64,000 bases of DNA from Pyricularia pennisetigena (Eukaryota; Ascomycota; Sordariomycetes; Magnaporthales; Pyriculariaceae): the NCBI RefSeq assembly GCF_004337985.1, contig NW_021940919.1, forward strand, positions 1,461,874 to 1,525,873, in the 5' to 3' direction. The notes beneath the pieces were generated by a model, which worked only from the letters and a program-made list of their open reading frames with translations, was not told where the DNA came from and did not search any database. Position numbers and translations under genes: made by a program. Positions 1 through 10,457 of this stretch are shown in pieces (positions within the stretch are counted from its first letter, which is position 1; every line of letters begins with the position of its first letter).

Positions 1-719
1 AGCGGAGAGTCTTGCCCGAGGCTGTAATGATCTTGGTTGGATCCGGAGCCCAGACAATGGCCTTGATGGGGTCAGTGTGTGTGCCCGCACCAATCTCGTG
101 AGCCTCCGAAGACTCGACCGCAACCTCCTCCGTAGTCTCGGCGAGTTTCTTGGACGCCGCCTGGAGATCCCACAAACGCAGCCTTTTCTCGAAGCCGCCT
201 GTGGCTACCATGTCGGAGGTGTTCGGAGGGTATGCGATGGCCCGAACAATGTGTTCATGTTTGAGAGTGAAGAGAACCTCGCCGGTGTGAGAATTCCAGA
301 TTTTGCTGTACATGCCATGGGCTTCATGGTCAGCGATGCGCAAACATAGAGCTGAATGCCCGGAAGTCGCAAACATACCAGCTGAAATCGGCCGAGGCGG
401 TGGCGGCATTGCTCATGTCAGGGCTCAACTTTGCCTGCCAGACAGCACCCTTGTGGCCGATAAAAGTTCCAATCCAGTCTCCTGTCTGGCCTTGCCGCAG
501 CATGGGGTTACCATCTGTCGCGGACGTTCAGTCAGTAAGATGCGCGAGCCTCGAGACTTGGTCGGAGCCGCATATAAAAAGGGAGAACAAACCTTTGCAG
601 GCCGAAATCATGAAGTAGTTCTCGTTCTCGAAAGTAGAAGAGAAGTTGATGTGGGGAACTGGTCGCGAATGACCGTGACAGGTCAAGGGCACATATTGAC
701 GAGGAGCTTCGGTAGCCAT
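1..719 (-). CDS. STRAP-like WD40 repeat protein (N-terminal part; runs off the left edge)
   Basis: The reverse strand encodes the N-terminal half of a WD40 protein resembling serine-threonine kinase receptor-associated protein (STRAP/unrip), a seven-bladed propeller that in animals belongs to the SMN complex. I read three exons: 719-593, 514-379 and 305 to beyond base 1. Introns have GT donors at 592 and 378 and AG acceptors just before 514 and 305. The joined frame carries segments typical of this family: [20 protein letters not shown], then [14 protein letters not shown], then [20 protein letters not shown]. The ATG at 717-719 gives a short N-terminus ([20 protein letters not shown]), as is usual for the family. 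The second intron could be placed slightly differently. It is divergently arranged with the DOA1 gene, with about 1.2 kb between the start codons. Family assignment is from remembered similarity; the C-terminus is not in the window. Confidence 0.85.
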
Positions 720-1888
720 TCTGTAGTTCGAGACCGACTAACCCGAGTTGATAAGGCTGGCAGTTGACAGACGAGCCGATTTTCGAGTTGAATCAGGAAA
801 CGTAGACGTAGTCAAAAGACACCGGGCGCAATTCTAGATCCCTGGTCAAAGCACCGAGGGGTTTGTAGGAAGCCGTGAAATGATAGTGATGGATGCAGAT
901 CCAAAAATAGGCACTCTATGCCTTGCCAAAGGCAATAATGTCGATGCGTTATGAGCGAGAGAAGCTGAAGATTTTCGTTCAAGTCGTCAAGTCGTGTCGG
1001 TCGTCAGGAGGAGGTTAAGGAGGCAGGGGTTGCTTATGTCGGTTCGTTGGTAGAGACGAGCGTGCCGCTAGTGGGAAGCAACAGTCAAGGAACAAAATAT
1101 GCTATTGACAAGGAAGGTAGAAACGTACTGTATCAAAGAAAGGGTAGAAATTTCTGCTGTTGCCAAATCGTCCAGCGGTGGTGACGGTTTGGGATGAGCG
1201 AATTTATTAGACAAGAAAGGGAAAGTGAAAGCCCGCTTGACAAGAAGAATGCGGTCAGGATTTTTGTCGCCGTGTTCGTTCGGCTACGTGCGAGGTCGTG
1301 GCGGGGCATTTTCACGCGATGATACGGTCCGTGCTCATTCAGGGACCGAAATCAGACACTTGGCTTGACTTGTTGTAGTCTTATCGATATTCAAGTGGGT
1401 ACCTGATAGGTTTCTGGCTCCCCCGCCACGTCCGCAGGGGAGCTCCCTTCTCGGGGGTGGCCAGGTGATTAATAGGTGTAGGTACTTGATAATGACGAAT
1501 TGCCGGCAAGGTGCCTCGAAGCTTCCAAGTAGCAAACGTACAATCTGTCTCATCTACTCTTAGCAAAACCAACCAAAGTTTTTCTTTTGCATGCACTTGC
1601 AGACACTCACACGATTTATTTGACATTACAACCTTTTCAGATCTGCAATAGTCGTTTTTCTGCACATCGCAACGCATTCCCATAAAGAGTTTCACCAGCA
1701 CTTTAGTATCCCTCCCTGTCGCTGTAGCTCCGACCTGCGGGGAGCTAGCCCCGCCGTTTGACAACGCCGGCATTACTTGCTTGCTATTGTCCGTGCCGCG
1801 TGCTTCTCTGAGGATTGAATCTCTGGACACCGTAACTGCACAGGAGTCAAACAGATAGCTCACAGCGAGCTCATCGGGAAATATCGAA
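720..1888. other. Divergent intergenic region between STRAP-like gene and DOA1
   Basis: Shared 5' flanking region of two divergent genes. It must hold both promoters and leaders. A reverse-strand open frame of 201 codons overlaps its right half and DOA1 exon 1, but it has no recognisable domain and looks accidental. I see no RNA gene or repeat. Confidence 0.6.
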
Positions 1889-4520
1889 ATGTCAGTTTTC
1901 AAGCTTTCCGCCCAGTTAATAGGGCACTCCAACGATGTATGTGTCTCGCCGTGAACATTTGGTTCTAAAGTTAGAATGCCATTCATACCCCGACAGTGAA
2001 ACCTGACCGCTCCTCATCTCGCCTTATTTGTAGGTCAAGGCTGTACGATACAAATCCAAGGATGTCATCATCTCAGCCTCAAGAGACAACTCAGTTCGGA
2101 TATGGAGGCAGACGTCAGCACCAAACACCCCTCCCGCGTTCGACAGCGCCACCCTAGCCCAGTCCGGCTCCTATGTCAACTCGCTCGCCCTCATCCCGCC
2201 TTCAAGCAACCATCCCGACGGATTGGTGGTTACAAGTGGGCTCGATCCCGTCATCTACGTTCATGAACCGAAACCGCTGGATCAGCAAAGCAGTGGCTAT
2301 CCCATACTGCTCCCCGGTCATTCCAACAACGTATGCAGTCTCGACGTTTCGCCTAATGGCCAGTACATAGTCTCCGGTAGCTGGGATACCAAAGCGAAGG
2401 TTTGGGATGTGAACAAGTGGGATCTGGCGGCTGAGTTGGACGGCCACGAAAAGTCAGTCACGGCGGTCTTGGCCCTCAAGGACTCTGCTGCAATCACAGG
2501 ATGCGCCGACAACATGATCAGGGCATATGGCCTCGCACGCGCAGGCTCAGCCGAGGTTCTGCAAGCCGGAAAGACATTAGCAACAGCCGAGCCTGTGCGT
2601 GCCCTTTGCCGACTTCCCGCTGGACACGACAGCGGCGCCGAATTCGCTAGCGCCGGCAACGATTTTGTGATCCGCCTGTGGACCGTGAGAGGTCAACAGG
2701 TCGCCGAGCTGCACGGCCATGAGTCGTACGTTTACTCTCTAGCATGTCTGCCATCCGGGGAGATTGTTAGCGTAGGCGAGGACCGGACGCTTCGGATATG
2801 GAAAGGCCACCAGTGTGTGCAGACAATCGTCCATCCAGCAGTCTCGGTTTGGGCGGTGGATGTATGCCCTGAGACTGGCGATATTGTCACGGGTGCTAGC
2901 GATGACGTAATCCGGATATGGACTCGAAGCAACGATCGCCTCGCGGATGAGGTCACTTTGAAGCACTTCGAAGAGGCAATCAAAGGCATGGCAATACCCA
3001 AGGAGACCATGGGTGGAGATTTGAAGAATCAACAGTTTCCTGGGCCCGAGTTTCTCCAAACCAATACAGGCAAGAAGGACGGACATGTACAGGTAATCAA
3101 GAATCCCGATGGGGGCCTTGAGGCCCACATATGGTCTGCAGGTAAGTTTACAGGAACACGTCTGCAGTAGTTCTGAACCTTAGCCTTACCATTTTTTTTT
3201 TTTTTTCGCGCAGCGCAAAACAAATGGGAGTTCTACGGCGCCGTCGTCGACTCTCCTGGCAGTTCAGACAAGAAGATCCATCATGGAGGCAAGGAATGGG
3301 ATTTTGTGTTCCAAGTCGACATCGAGGATGGCAAGCCAACCCTACCGCTGCCGTACAACGCCGGAGAGAACCCTTACGATGCAGCGCGGAGGTTTTTGGA
3401 GGCAAACGAGCTACCTATTGGGTACTTAGAGCAAGTTGCCGCGTTCATAGTAAGGGAGTCTAAAGGCCAGAATATCGAGAATGTCGGCGCCGCTTCAAGC
3501 GCCCCTGCTCCAACAGATACTCCTTCTGCAGGACCTAAGCATTCTCTGCCAGTTCGAGAGTATGCCTTGATCCCAAGCTTAAACTCGGAACGTGAGTGGG
3601 ATTCTCTCGCAAGATTTGGCTTGCCAAGGACCATATACTGACAATCGAGCACGACTTTAGCACTCCTAAAGAAGATTCTCTCGTTGAATGCGGACCTCGT
3701 CAAGAGTGGTGACAAGGAATTCGCCATGAATCCGGCTCAAGTCTCGTCTTTGCAGTCCTTTGTGGCCAGCCTTCAGACCGCGTTGCAATCAGTCTCTAGC
3801 AAGGTTTCTTGTACGAAGCGCGTTGAGGTTCAGAGCCCTGGATTCAACATCACTCCTCAAGACTTGGACACAATCATGAACATGGCGATTAACTGGCAAT
3901 ATGCGATGCGTTTGCCAGCCCTCGACCTTCTCCGGTGCTTGGCTGTATTTGAGCAAGCCGTGACGTACTCACCTCGCTCCAGTCCCTCATATCTCGATGC
4001 GATATTAGGCGCCGCCTTCGAGACGCCAACAGGCGCCCCGATCAACGAGGCTTCGGCGTTTATGGCTATGCGAGCCGTTGCAAACAGCTTTGCCACTGCT
4101 CAAGGTCGCACATCTGCGGTTGCCGTCTTCCCGCGTGTCGTTTCGATACTCGAGGCAATTCTCGGTATTGAGGCTGAGCCGTTCAAGGGACCTGTGGGAC
4201 CGGAGAACCGGAACCTAAACATCGCAGCCTCGGTAGTTATACACAATTACGCTGTCCTGGCAGCGGCGCAGCCAGGCACCCTGCCAACCGAGGGCCTATC
4301 TCTGCTTGTTAATTGTATTGGCGAGGTATTGCAAAACAAAGCAGAAACCACGACACTTTTACGGGCTCTCGCCGCGTTGGGGACGCTCGCTCAGGTCAAG
4401 GATTTGTCCAAGACAGTGCGAGATCTGGGCGGCCTGGGGTGGGCTCGGTCAGCCGGCCAGAGGAGCCAGGACCCGGAGGTGAGGGAATGGGTTGCTACGG
4501 TAGAGCAGACACTGAGCTGA
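1889..4520 (+). CDS. Ubiquitin-binding WD40-PFU-PUL protein, DOA1/UFD3/PLAA family
   Basis: Four exons give 797 residues: 1889-1936, 2034-3141, 3214-3591 and 3661-4520. All junctions keep frame and use GT/AG sites, with a poly-T tract before the third exon. The start is supported by the tiny first exon (MSVFKLSAQLIGHSND), which continues directly into VKAVRYKSKDVIISASRDNS, the expected first WD blade. Residues 1 to about 300 are WD40 repeats. Around residues 400-470 lies a PFU domain (EWDFVFQVDIEDGKP, PYDAARRFLEANELP). From about 510 to the end lies an armadillo-like PUL domain. Proteins of this family bind ubiquitin through the WD40 and PFU regions and Cdc48/p97 through PUL. They act in ubiquitin recycling, ER-associated degradation and vacuolar sorting. 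The length is normal for the family and nothing looks broken. Confidence 0.95.
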
Positions 4521-5398
4521 TATATCCCTTCGTGATTCCGCAAATGACACCTGCCAGGTAGTCATGTCGTGGGGATGGACGGATATTCAAGTCGGCACAG
4601 TCTTTGTTTAGACCACCCCAAGGAATAATCGGTAATTATGACAGTGCGCAGATCAATGAACTTGTCAGCAGATGAAGCAATACTAAGATTTGCGACATAT
4701 GCCGCGATAATGATATACATGGTTGGTTGCTTTGACGATGATGAGTCGATGCTGTACTAGTCTAGACTAGAACTAGAATCCAGGCTAGCAGTTATTTGCT
4801 TATCGTCTCAGCGTATGTGGTGTTCCCGAGGTAGCCATATTCATATGGTAGTGTTGATTGAAGCCTCTTGGTCACCTGATTCCTGCCAGAACCAAAACAA
4901 AGTCAAATCACCACGCCATAGGTACGATGGCTTGTATCGCCCTCTCTCGAACTTATAATGCCTGCACTTTTTAGCTGCAGTATTGGTTTGCGATACTCGA
5001 CGGGCAGAACCCGAGGAAAGGATGGCATACTAGAGCGCGTTTAACAGTAGCAGAGACAAGAACATTGTATGTACCCTTTTTATCCCACGTACTGTTTGAC
5101 AGTTCGGCAGGTCGGCAGATAATCAGTCCAGGCAATCGAGGGATACATACTAAGCCGGCAAGGCTGAGCTTCGTGGCGCACACAAGCCAAAAAGCTGACC
5201 AACTTACCTGGACGCAATTTCAGAGAAAGTAGTGGCACTTTTGTGCATGCTTTTTGTTTTCAGATGGCAGGTACCTGATTCGAACGTCGCCCAATACTGT
5301 CCAATCAATCAAAAATGGCAACCGGGCCAAACCTACGAAAAAATGTTACATGGCACGTGTTGTGGGACAATAGTGTTTGGGGTAAGGAGCACGTATGT
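4521..5398. other. Convergent intergenic region
   Basis: 3' flanks of DOA1 (+) and the SRR1-domain gene (-). It contains one CTAGTCTAG/CTAGACTAG palindromic cluster at 4757-4770, part of a motif that recurs between genes in this window. No coding signal is seen. Confidence 0.5.
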
Positions 5399-6394
5399 TT
5401 ACCCCTGAGTTTTCTTCTCAGGAAGACCAGTAGCGCCGTCATTCTCGATTGTAGACGGTTCTGCAATAAGCGGGCTCCCTCCTCTATCCGCTGTTCTATC
5501 TTTCCTCCAGTATATCCCCGTGTCACAGAAGGTGAAGTGCCCCTCGTCCTGCGGGAATGCGAAAAGGTCATAGCCGGCCGATGCATCCATGTTGGCCAGG
5601 CCCTTGAGCGACTCGGCGACCCGCCCATCCTCGTCCGGCGGCAGCGCATCCCAGACGTCCCACGGCGTGCCAACAAGCATGGCCGGCTCGGGGACTCGGC
5701 GCAAGATGTCGCCGTAGACAGAATGATACATGTGGACACCCCAGACTAGCGAGTCCTCGGTGACGTGCGCGAGAGCCTCCGGGTCGTCGACGACTTCACA
5801 ACCCAGCGTTGTGGTCAGGTAGGCCCGGTCCGCAGCGGTGTAGAGGGGTTCCTGGAAGATGCAACGGATCCTTGGCCTCTTCTCACCGCTGCTGCTGCTG
5901 CTGCTGCCGCCGCCGACGACGAAGTCGCCGGTCAAGAGCTCGACGAGCGCGAGAAACGTGACGGTCTGGATGTTGGCGGCCCGCCGCCTGTCCCAGCTCG
6001 AATCGGGGGCGTGAAGGGGCCCATTTCCGAGGCAGATGGCGCGCCTAATGGGGGCGTGACTGGCTGCGTGGGCGCGGACGAGGGCCGCGAGCGCGGCGTG
6101 GCTGGCGCTGGAGGTGTAAGCAGTACGGATGCGGCCGTATGTCCTGTCAATGTCTGCGAGATGTGACTGATGTTGTGATGGCGCGCTTGGTGGCTCCTGC
6201 AAGCGACCGTTCTTGATGATGGGTTGGTTGACAGATGTTGACCTTGCGTCGGGTTGGTCGAGACCGGATTTGGACTGTCGCGCGGCTGTGTGGGGGTTGT
6301 TGCTGCGAGGGCCTTTTTTGCGCCGGGCTACCGTCTGCCAAGCACCGACTTCTTGCGACGCTGCCATTGGGTTAAAGCGATGTGCATGGAACAT
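5399..6394 (-). CDS. SRR1-like domain protein
   Basis: Single-exon gene for 331 residues. The first 75 or so residues are basic and low in structure (VARRKKGPRSNN). From about residue 75 the protein resembles the SRR1-like domain: DIDRTYGRIRTAY, then AICLGNGPLHAPDSSWDRR, then a hydrophobic helix FLALVELLTG, a strand-like IRCIFQEPLY, and DDPEALAHVTEDSLVWGVHM near residue 220. SRR1 proteins act in circadian output in plants and in haem-linked gene control in yeast; the biochemical role is unclear. A run of Ser and Gly codons (about 5889-5915) forms a low-complexity insert inside the domain. A second in-frame ATG at 6365-6367 (MAASQEVGAWQ) is an equally credible start. Domain assignment is from pattern memory and is moderate. 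Confidence 0.72.
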   Translation of the reverse strand: MFHAHRFNPMAASQEVGAWQTVARRKKGPRSNNPHTAARQSKSGLDQPDARSTSVNQPIIKNGRLQEPPSAPSQHQSHLADIDRTYGRIRTAYTSSASHAALAALVRAHAASHAPIRRAICLGNGPLHAPDSSWDRRRAANIQTVTFLALVELLTGDFVVGGGSSSSSSGEKRPRIRCIFQEPLYTAADRAYLTTTLGCEVVDDPEALAHVTEDSLVWGVHMYHSVYGDILRRVPEPAMLVGTPWDVWDALPPDEDGRVAESLKGLANMDASAGYDLFAFPQDEGHFTFCDTGIYWRKDRTADRGGSPLIAEPSTIENDGATGLPEKKTQG

Positions 6395-8255
6395 TAGTTA
6401 AATTCAACAGGATTGAACCATCTCCTGTGGACTTGGATCCAGTCCGAGAAACAAACCATTTCTTTACGTCTGAGAAGATGGCGGGGCTGCGATCGCGCCT
6501 CTGGCAGAATTCAAAAAAAGGTCCTGGTGGTCGCTGACCGCCCTGGCAGGGGCATCGATCAGAGCCATGGACTGATCATGAGAAAGGATTGACGAGAAAA
6601 CCTAGTCAGAGCACCATCCTCTGCTGGACTCGGGGCCTCGTTCAACAACGTCACATCGTGGCATCGTGGGTTAATTATTTCAAATTTTCCTTTATCAGCA
6701 GCAAGCATGATGCAACATACCGCGCCGCCCCCCGGTAGGTATAGTCAGCCACTTTTAGTTAATTTCGGTCAAGAAAACCCATCGAGCTTTTCAACATTTC
6801 GATTGCTGACATGCAATGCACCAGAACAGTGTCAGACTTGCCGTTCGATCCCGTTCGGTCGGGAGAAAATCGACTAAATCAGATATGTACTAGCCTAAGC
6901 GACAATGGCTGATTGTCATGTCAGCGTTGCACGCAGTACAAGTGCGTATACATACATATCATTGGAGAATTGCCACCAAAAATAGCCCCCAACACCATCA
7001 AGCAATTGAGGACAGTGGATCGCCACGACAGAACAACCATAGCTTAACCCACTATCGCTCCCTCTCCTTCCATCTTGGGTGGTTGCTTCGTAGCGATATT
7101 TTGAAAGGATTTTTTTTTTAAGCATTCGTTTTTCTACACAGTCCAATATTGGCATCACATCCCCTTCTTCACTGTGGAACTGCAAGCGCGGACAATATCC
7201 CATCACCAACACTTGTCGTTTCAATCGGGTGATTTATGGTCCTTGAAGCCAATTGAATTTGGCCAATAGCAGGTTCGCGGGAAGGCAAGAAGCGACACTT
7301 TTTGCTTCATTTTGCAAGGATGGAGATCTCTGCAGGGCAAGACGCCCCATATCTTTGACGGATATCGCCAGTCCTGGATGCTGCGTCCAGCTTGACTGCG
7401 ATCCACGATTGGTCATTTCTGGACTCTGACCACGATGTGTGGCAAGCTGCTGCAAACGGTTCGAGCACTGAAAGGTGAGAGGACGGCGAACCGCCGGGTC
7501 TAAGTTACGGGCGCTCCCTTAGCTTCTCTGATTGGCTCTCGCGGGATACAAGGACAAGGGTCGACGCACGTCTTGCACACGAGCTTATTGTTCTCATTGG
7601 CCCGCCATCACAAATTCCCTGCTTGTCCAACCTCTTTTCGGTGGGGGAGGGTCAGCCAATATGTGCGGGTGGTAAGGGCAGGTAAGCTCTTGTGAGGGGA
7701 AAGGCGGGCGGGCGGCTGGATATGTGAGTGAGCAAAGGGTCGGGTCGCATTGGTGTGTGTATGCATTTTTGGCGCCCTGGTGTTGTGGTGCTTCTTTTTT
7801 GTGTGCTTGCTGGATGCAGCCAAGTGGCCCAGCAGGACGGGAGAACCGAACCGGACATTTTACGGCGATAGATATTACCTCCTGCCTTTGCCGCCCAATC
7901 CTTTTGGGGGGGGGGCGTCTCTCGGTTCTGTCCTTTTTTTTTTCTTCCCGTCTCTTATACATCACCCATCGTCTCGCTTGATAGTTCTGAAGTCCATCCT
8001 AGCTTCTTAATTTCACAGAAGAGAAACAGTTCCCGGGACCACTATTACTTTTTCACTTGATAAGTTTATTGTCAAGAGATACCTCAGCCGCAGGCCTTGT
8101 TAGTACGGGTTTATCAGCTTCCCGTTGGACAAGGAAAAGTCCCGACAGGTCAGCTTCGCTTCAGTAAGGCAACTGCAAAAGGTCTCACATCCGGCCAACG
8201 TTAAGTGGCTTAGAGTCGACGAAGCAAATACATACATAACATCCACAAAGCAAAC
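6395..8255. other. Divergent intergenic region, no gene seen
   Basis: Divergent flanks of the SRR1-domain gene (-) and the BIM1-like gene (+). It contains homopolymer tracts and open frames that are low-complexity and unlike any known protein. The last 200 bases before 8256 are the likely promoter and leader of the BIM1-like gene. Confidence 0.5.
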
Positions 8256-9049
8256 ATGCTGCCATCAACAATACTCCTGCTCGCCAGCGCTGCGCTGAGC
8301 ACAGCCCACACAGTCATCACCTACCCAGGCTGGCGCGGCGACAACCTTATCACCAACGAGACCTACCCCTATGGAATGCAATGGATCTACCCATGCGGCG
8401 GTATCAACTTGACGCAAAACAGGACCTACTGGTCCACCAAAGGCGGCGCCGTCGCACTCCAGCCCGGTTGGTTTCAGGGCCACCAAACGGCGACGTTGTA
8501 CGTCAACCTCGGAATCGGCAACAAGGGTCCCGACGGTGGACCACTAAACATGTCCCTATCGATGGTGCCTGCCTTTGGCATCACTGGCCCGAGCAAGAAC
8601 CCCTACCCAGGCACAATCTGTCTGCCACAGGTTTCGCTGCCGCAAGGCTACACGCCTGAGGTGGGAGAGAACGCCACGATCCAAGTTGTCGAGCTCGCTG
8701 TGCACGGCGCTGCTTTGTTCTCGGTAAGTAGTGCTTATTATGATATCCCTGGGGCGGGACGGAGAACCATTGGCTGTCGCATGGTATTTAGCTAACGCGA
8801 CTCGCTCCTGGACAGTGTGTCGACATTACCTTTGTAGAACCCGGCAGCCCGCTGCTCCAAAAAGTCAACGAAGACAACTGCTTCAACAGCACGGACATTG
8901 GCTTCACTGATATCTATACAACCAAGGTGGTCAACACGAACATGACCTCAACATCAGCTGCTGCCGCCAGCTCACGGCAACCTGGAGGTCCAGCATGGTA
9001 CTTTGGCTGGATTTCAATGATTGGGCTCGGTGCATGGGCATTGCTGTAA
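8256..9049 (+). CDS. BIM1/X325-type copper-binding secreted protein, probably GPI-anchored
   Basis: Two exons, 8256-8723 and 8816-9049, give 233 residues; the 92-nt intron has GTAAGT and GACAG ends. The first 17 residues are a signal peptide, and predicted cleavage (..LSTA|H) leaves histidine as the mature N-terminus. This is the hallmark of the copper histidine brace in LPMO and LPMO-like X325/BIM1 proteins. The downstream pattern YPGWRGDNL and YPYGMQWIYPCGG matches this family, and His76 (GWFQGHQ) is a candidate second ligand. Several NxS/T sites are present. The C-terminus has a Ser/Ala-rich stretch and a hydrophobic tail ending GLGAWALL, typical of GPI attachment. Known members bind copper and, in Cryptococcus, help copper uptake; no polysaccharide oxidation is established for X325. 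The gene converges with a tyrosinase 400 bp away. Confidence 0.88.
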
Positions 9050-9449
9050 TCGAAGGATATGTTCGGTTTCTTTCTTTTATTTTTTTTATTTTTATTTTTT
9101 TCATAAATGTCTGCTGTTATCATGTTGTATACCACCGATTCTCACCATATACATGCTGAGGTCATTCATTAATGCGGGCGTTACGGGGGGCAATATTTTC
9201 CTGACACTCGGAATCAACCGAATTACCAGCTTTTTCGCTGAGGCGAAAATTTATCATAGTCACCAACGAATGCTGCTATTGTCTAATTGCTGCCACTGTC
9301 GCGTCAAAAAGGTGCCGAAGATGATCATTGTAGTAGCTTGGTGGTATTGGCTAGCGTCACTTTAGTATGACTTATGCCACCGACGATTTTGTGATGATTT
9401 GGATGCCATTCTATTAAGACACAAAGAATCTACCTAACAACTACAGTGC
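9050..9449. other. Short convergent intergenic region
   Basis: 3' flanks of the BIM1-like gene and the tyrosinase gene. T-rich just after the first stop codon. No gene is seen. Confidence 0.5.
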
Positions 9450-10457
9450 TTAGACGTATTCGTAGCAGAGCAGTTCGCTCTGCACACTCATTACATCCGC
9501 CACCGCAAGATTCTTGCCCAAACCCAACATCTCCATGACGTCGGTCAGCGCCGACGTCTGTTGACCCTCTGGCAGGTCCTGTGTCCTTCTGCCACCGTAT
9601 TCGGTAGCCTTGCCAGCGCTCTGCTGCTGCCACTGCAGCCACAGGCGGTCGACCTGAGCATGGTGCAGGTAGAAGACGGGGTCGTTGGGCGAGCTGGACG
9701 GGCCCATGTCGCCTGAGATGGCGCTGTGGATGGCGCCGTGCGGCAGGCCCTCGAGCCACTGGCGGAACTCGTCGTAGTTGGGCTTGGCCATGACGCTGGC
9801 GATGGACGACGGCGAGACGGCCCACCCGTTCATGTCGCCGGGGAAATTGTTGCCGTTGTTGAAGTTGCGGGTCAGGCAGTGCGGCACGTTCTCGGACCTC
9901 TTGTACTCCACCTTGAGGTCCTTGAACGGCCCGTCCCCGACGCAAAAGTAGTACACGGGCTGGGAGCGGTCGACGCCATAGTCGGCCAGTGCGTTTTGCC
10001 TCCGGCTCACGCCCTGCGGGACCACGCCGTCGCCGCCGATGCCCGACACGGGATCCCATATGCTGGCGTTGGGGAGGTCTTGATGGTCGAGCGTCCAGTC
10101 CCAGTAGGCCAGAGGACCCTCGTAGCCGCACTTGCGCAGGTCCTGCTCGTACAGGTACAGGAACCACCTGTGCCAGGGCAGGAACTGAGCCACGAAGTGG
10201 ATCTCGTTGTTGAGCAGGGCGTGGACGTAGGTGAAGTCGGAGAGGCGGGTCGTGTTCAGCCCCATCCCGAGCTCCGAGGGCTTCTTGGACATGCAGAAGA
10301 TGGCGTCGACGTATTGCTGCCTGTTGGCCGCCGTGAGCTTGCGGAACTCGACGCGCTTCTGGGGGTTTGTGCATGCCGCTGTCGTGTTGGTGGTTGTCGG
10401 TGCGGCGATTGCGACTGCAGGCAAGAGCGCCGAGAGGATGAGGTTTATGGCGCGCAT
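9450..10457 (-). CDS. Secreted tyrosinase (type 3 copper enzyme)
   Basis: Single-exon frame of 335 residues starting at the ATG at 10455-10457; a longer in-frame extension upstream is basic and lies in the probable leader. Residues 1-19 form a signal peptide (MRAINLILSALLPAVAIAA). The tyrosinase domain spans about residues 35-300. CuA ligands are His79, His87 and His96 in HFVAQFLPWHRWFLYLYEQ. CuB ligands are His240 and His244 in LPHGAIHSAISGDMG and His266 in NDPVFYLHHAQVDRLW. All six expected copper ligands are present, so the enzyme should be active: oxidation of phenols or catechols to quinones. The length (about 335) matches short secreted fungal tyrosinases rather than the 600-residue intracellular type with an inhibitory C-terminal domain. 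Substrate unknown. Neighbour: a convergent copper-binding BIM1-like protein gene. Confidence 0.93.
   Translation of the reverse strand: MRAINLILSALLPAVAIAAPTTTNTTAACTNPQKRVEFRKLTAANRQQYVDAIFCMSKKPSELGMGLNTTRLSDFTYVHALLNNEIHFVAQFLPWHRWFLYLYEQDLRKCGYEGPLAYWDWTLDHQDLPNASIWDPVSGIGGDGVVPQGVSRRQNALADYGVDRSQPVYYFCVGDGPFKDLKVEYKRSENVPHCLTRNFNNGNNFPGDMNGWAVSPSSIASVMAKPNYDEFRQWLEGLPHGAIHSAISGDMGPSSSPNDPVFYLHHAQVDRLWLQWQQQSAGKATEYGGRRTQDLPEGQQTSALTDVMEMLGLGKNLAVADVMSVQSELLCYEYV

Noticed and set aside
1381..1986. Reverse-strand open frame of 201 codons
   Set aside because: It overlaps DOA1 exon 1 and its promoter, has no recognisable domain, and the DOA1 splice model explains the locus better.
7594..8010. 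Overlapping open frames on both strands upstream of the BIM1-like gene
   Set aside because: Low-complexity, Pro/Lys/Phe-rich translations from C/T- and poly-T-rich promoter DNA; no domain.
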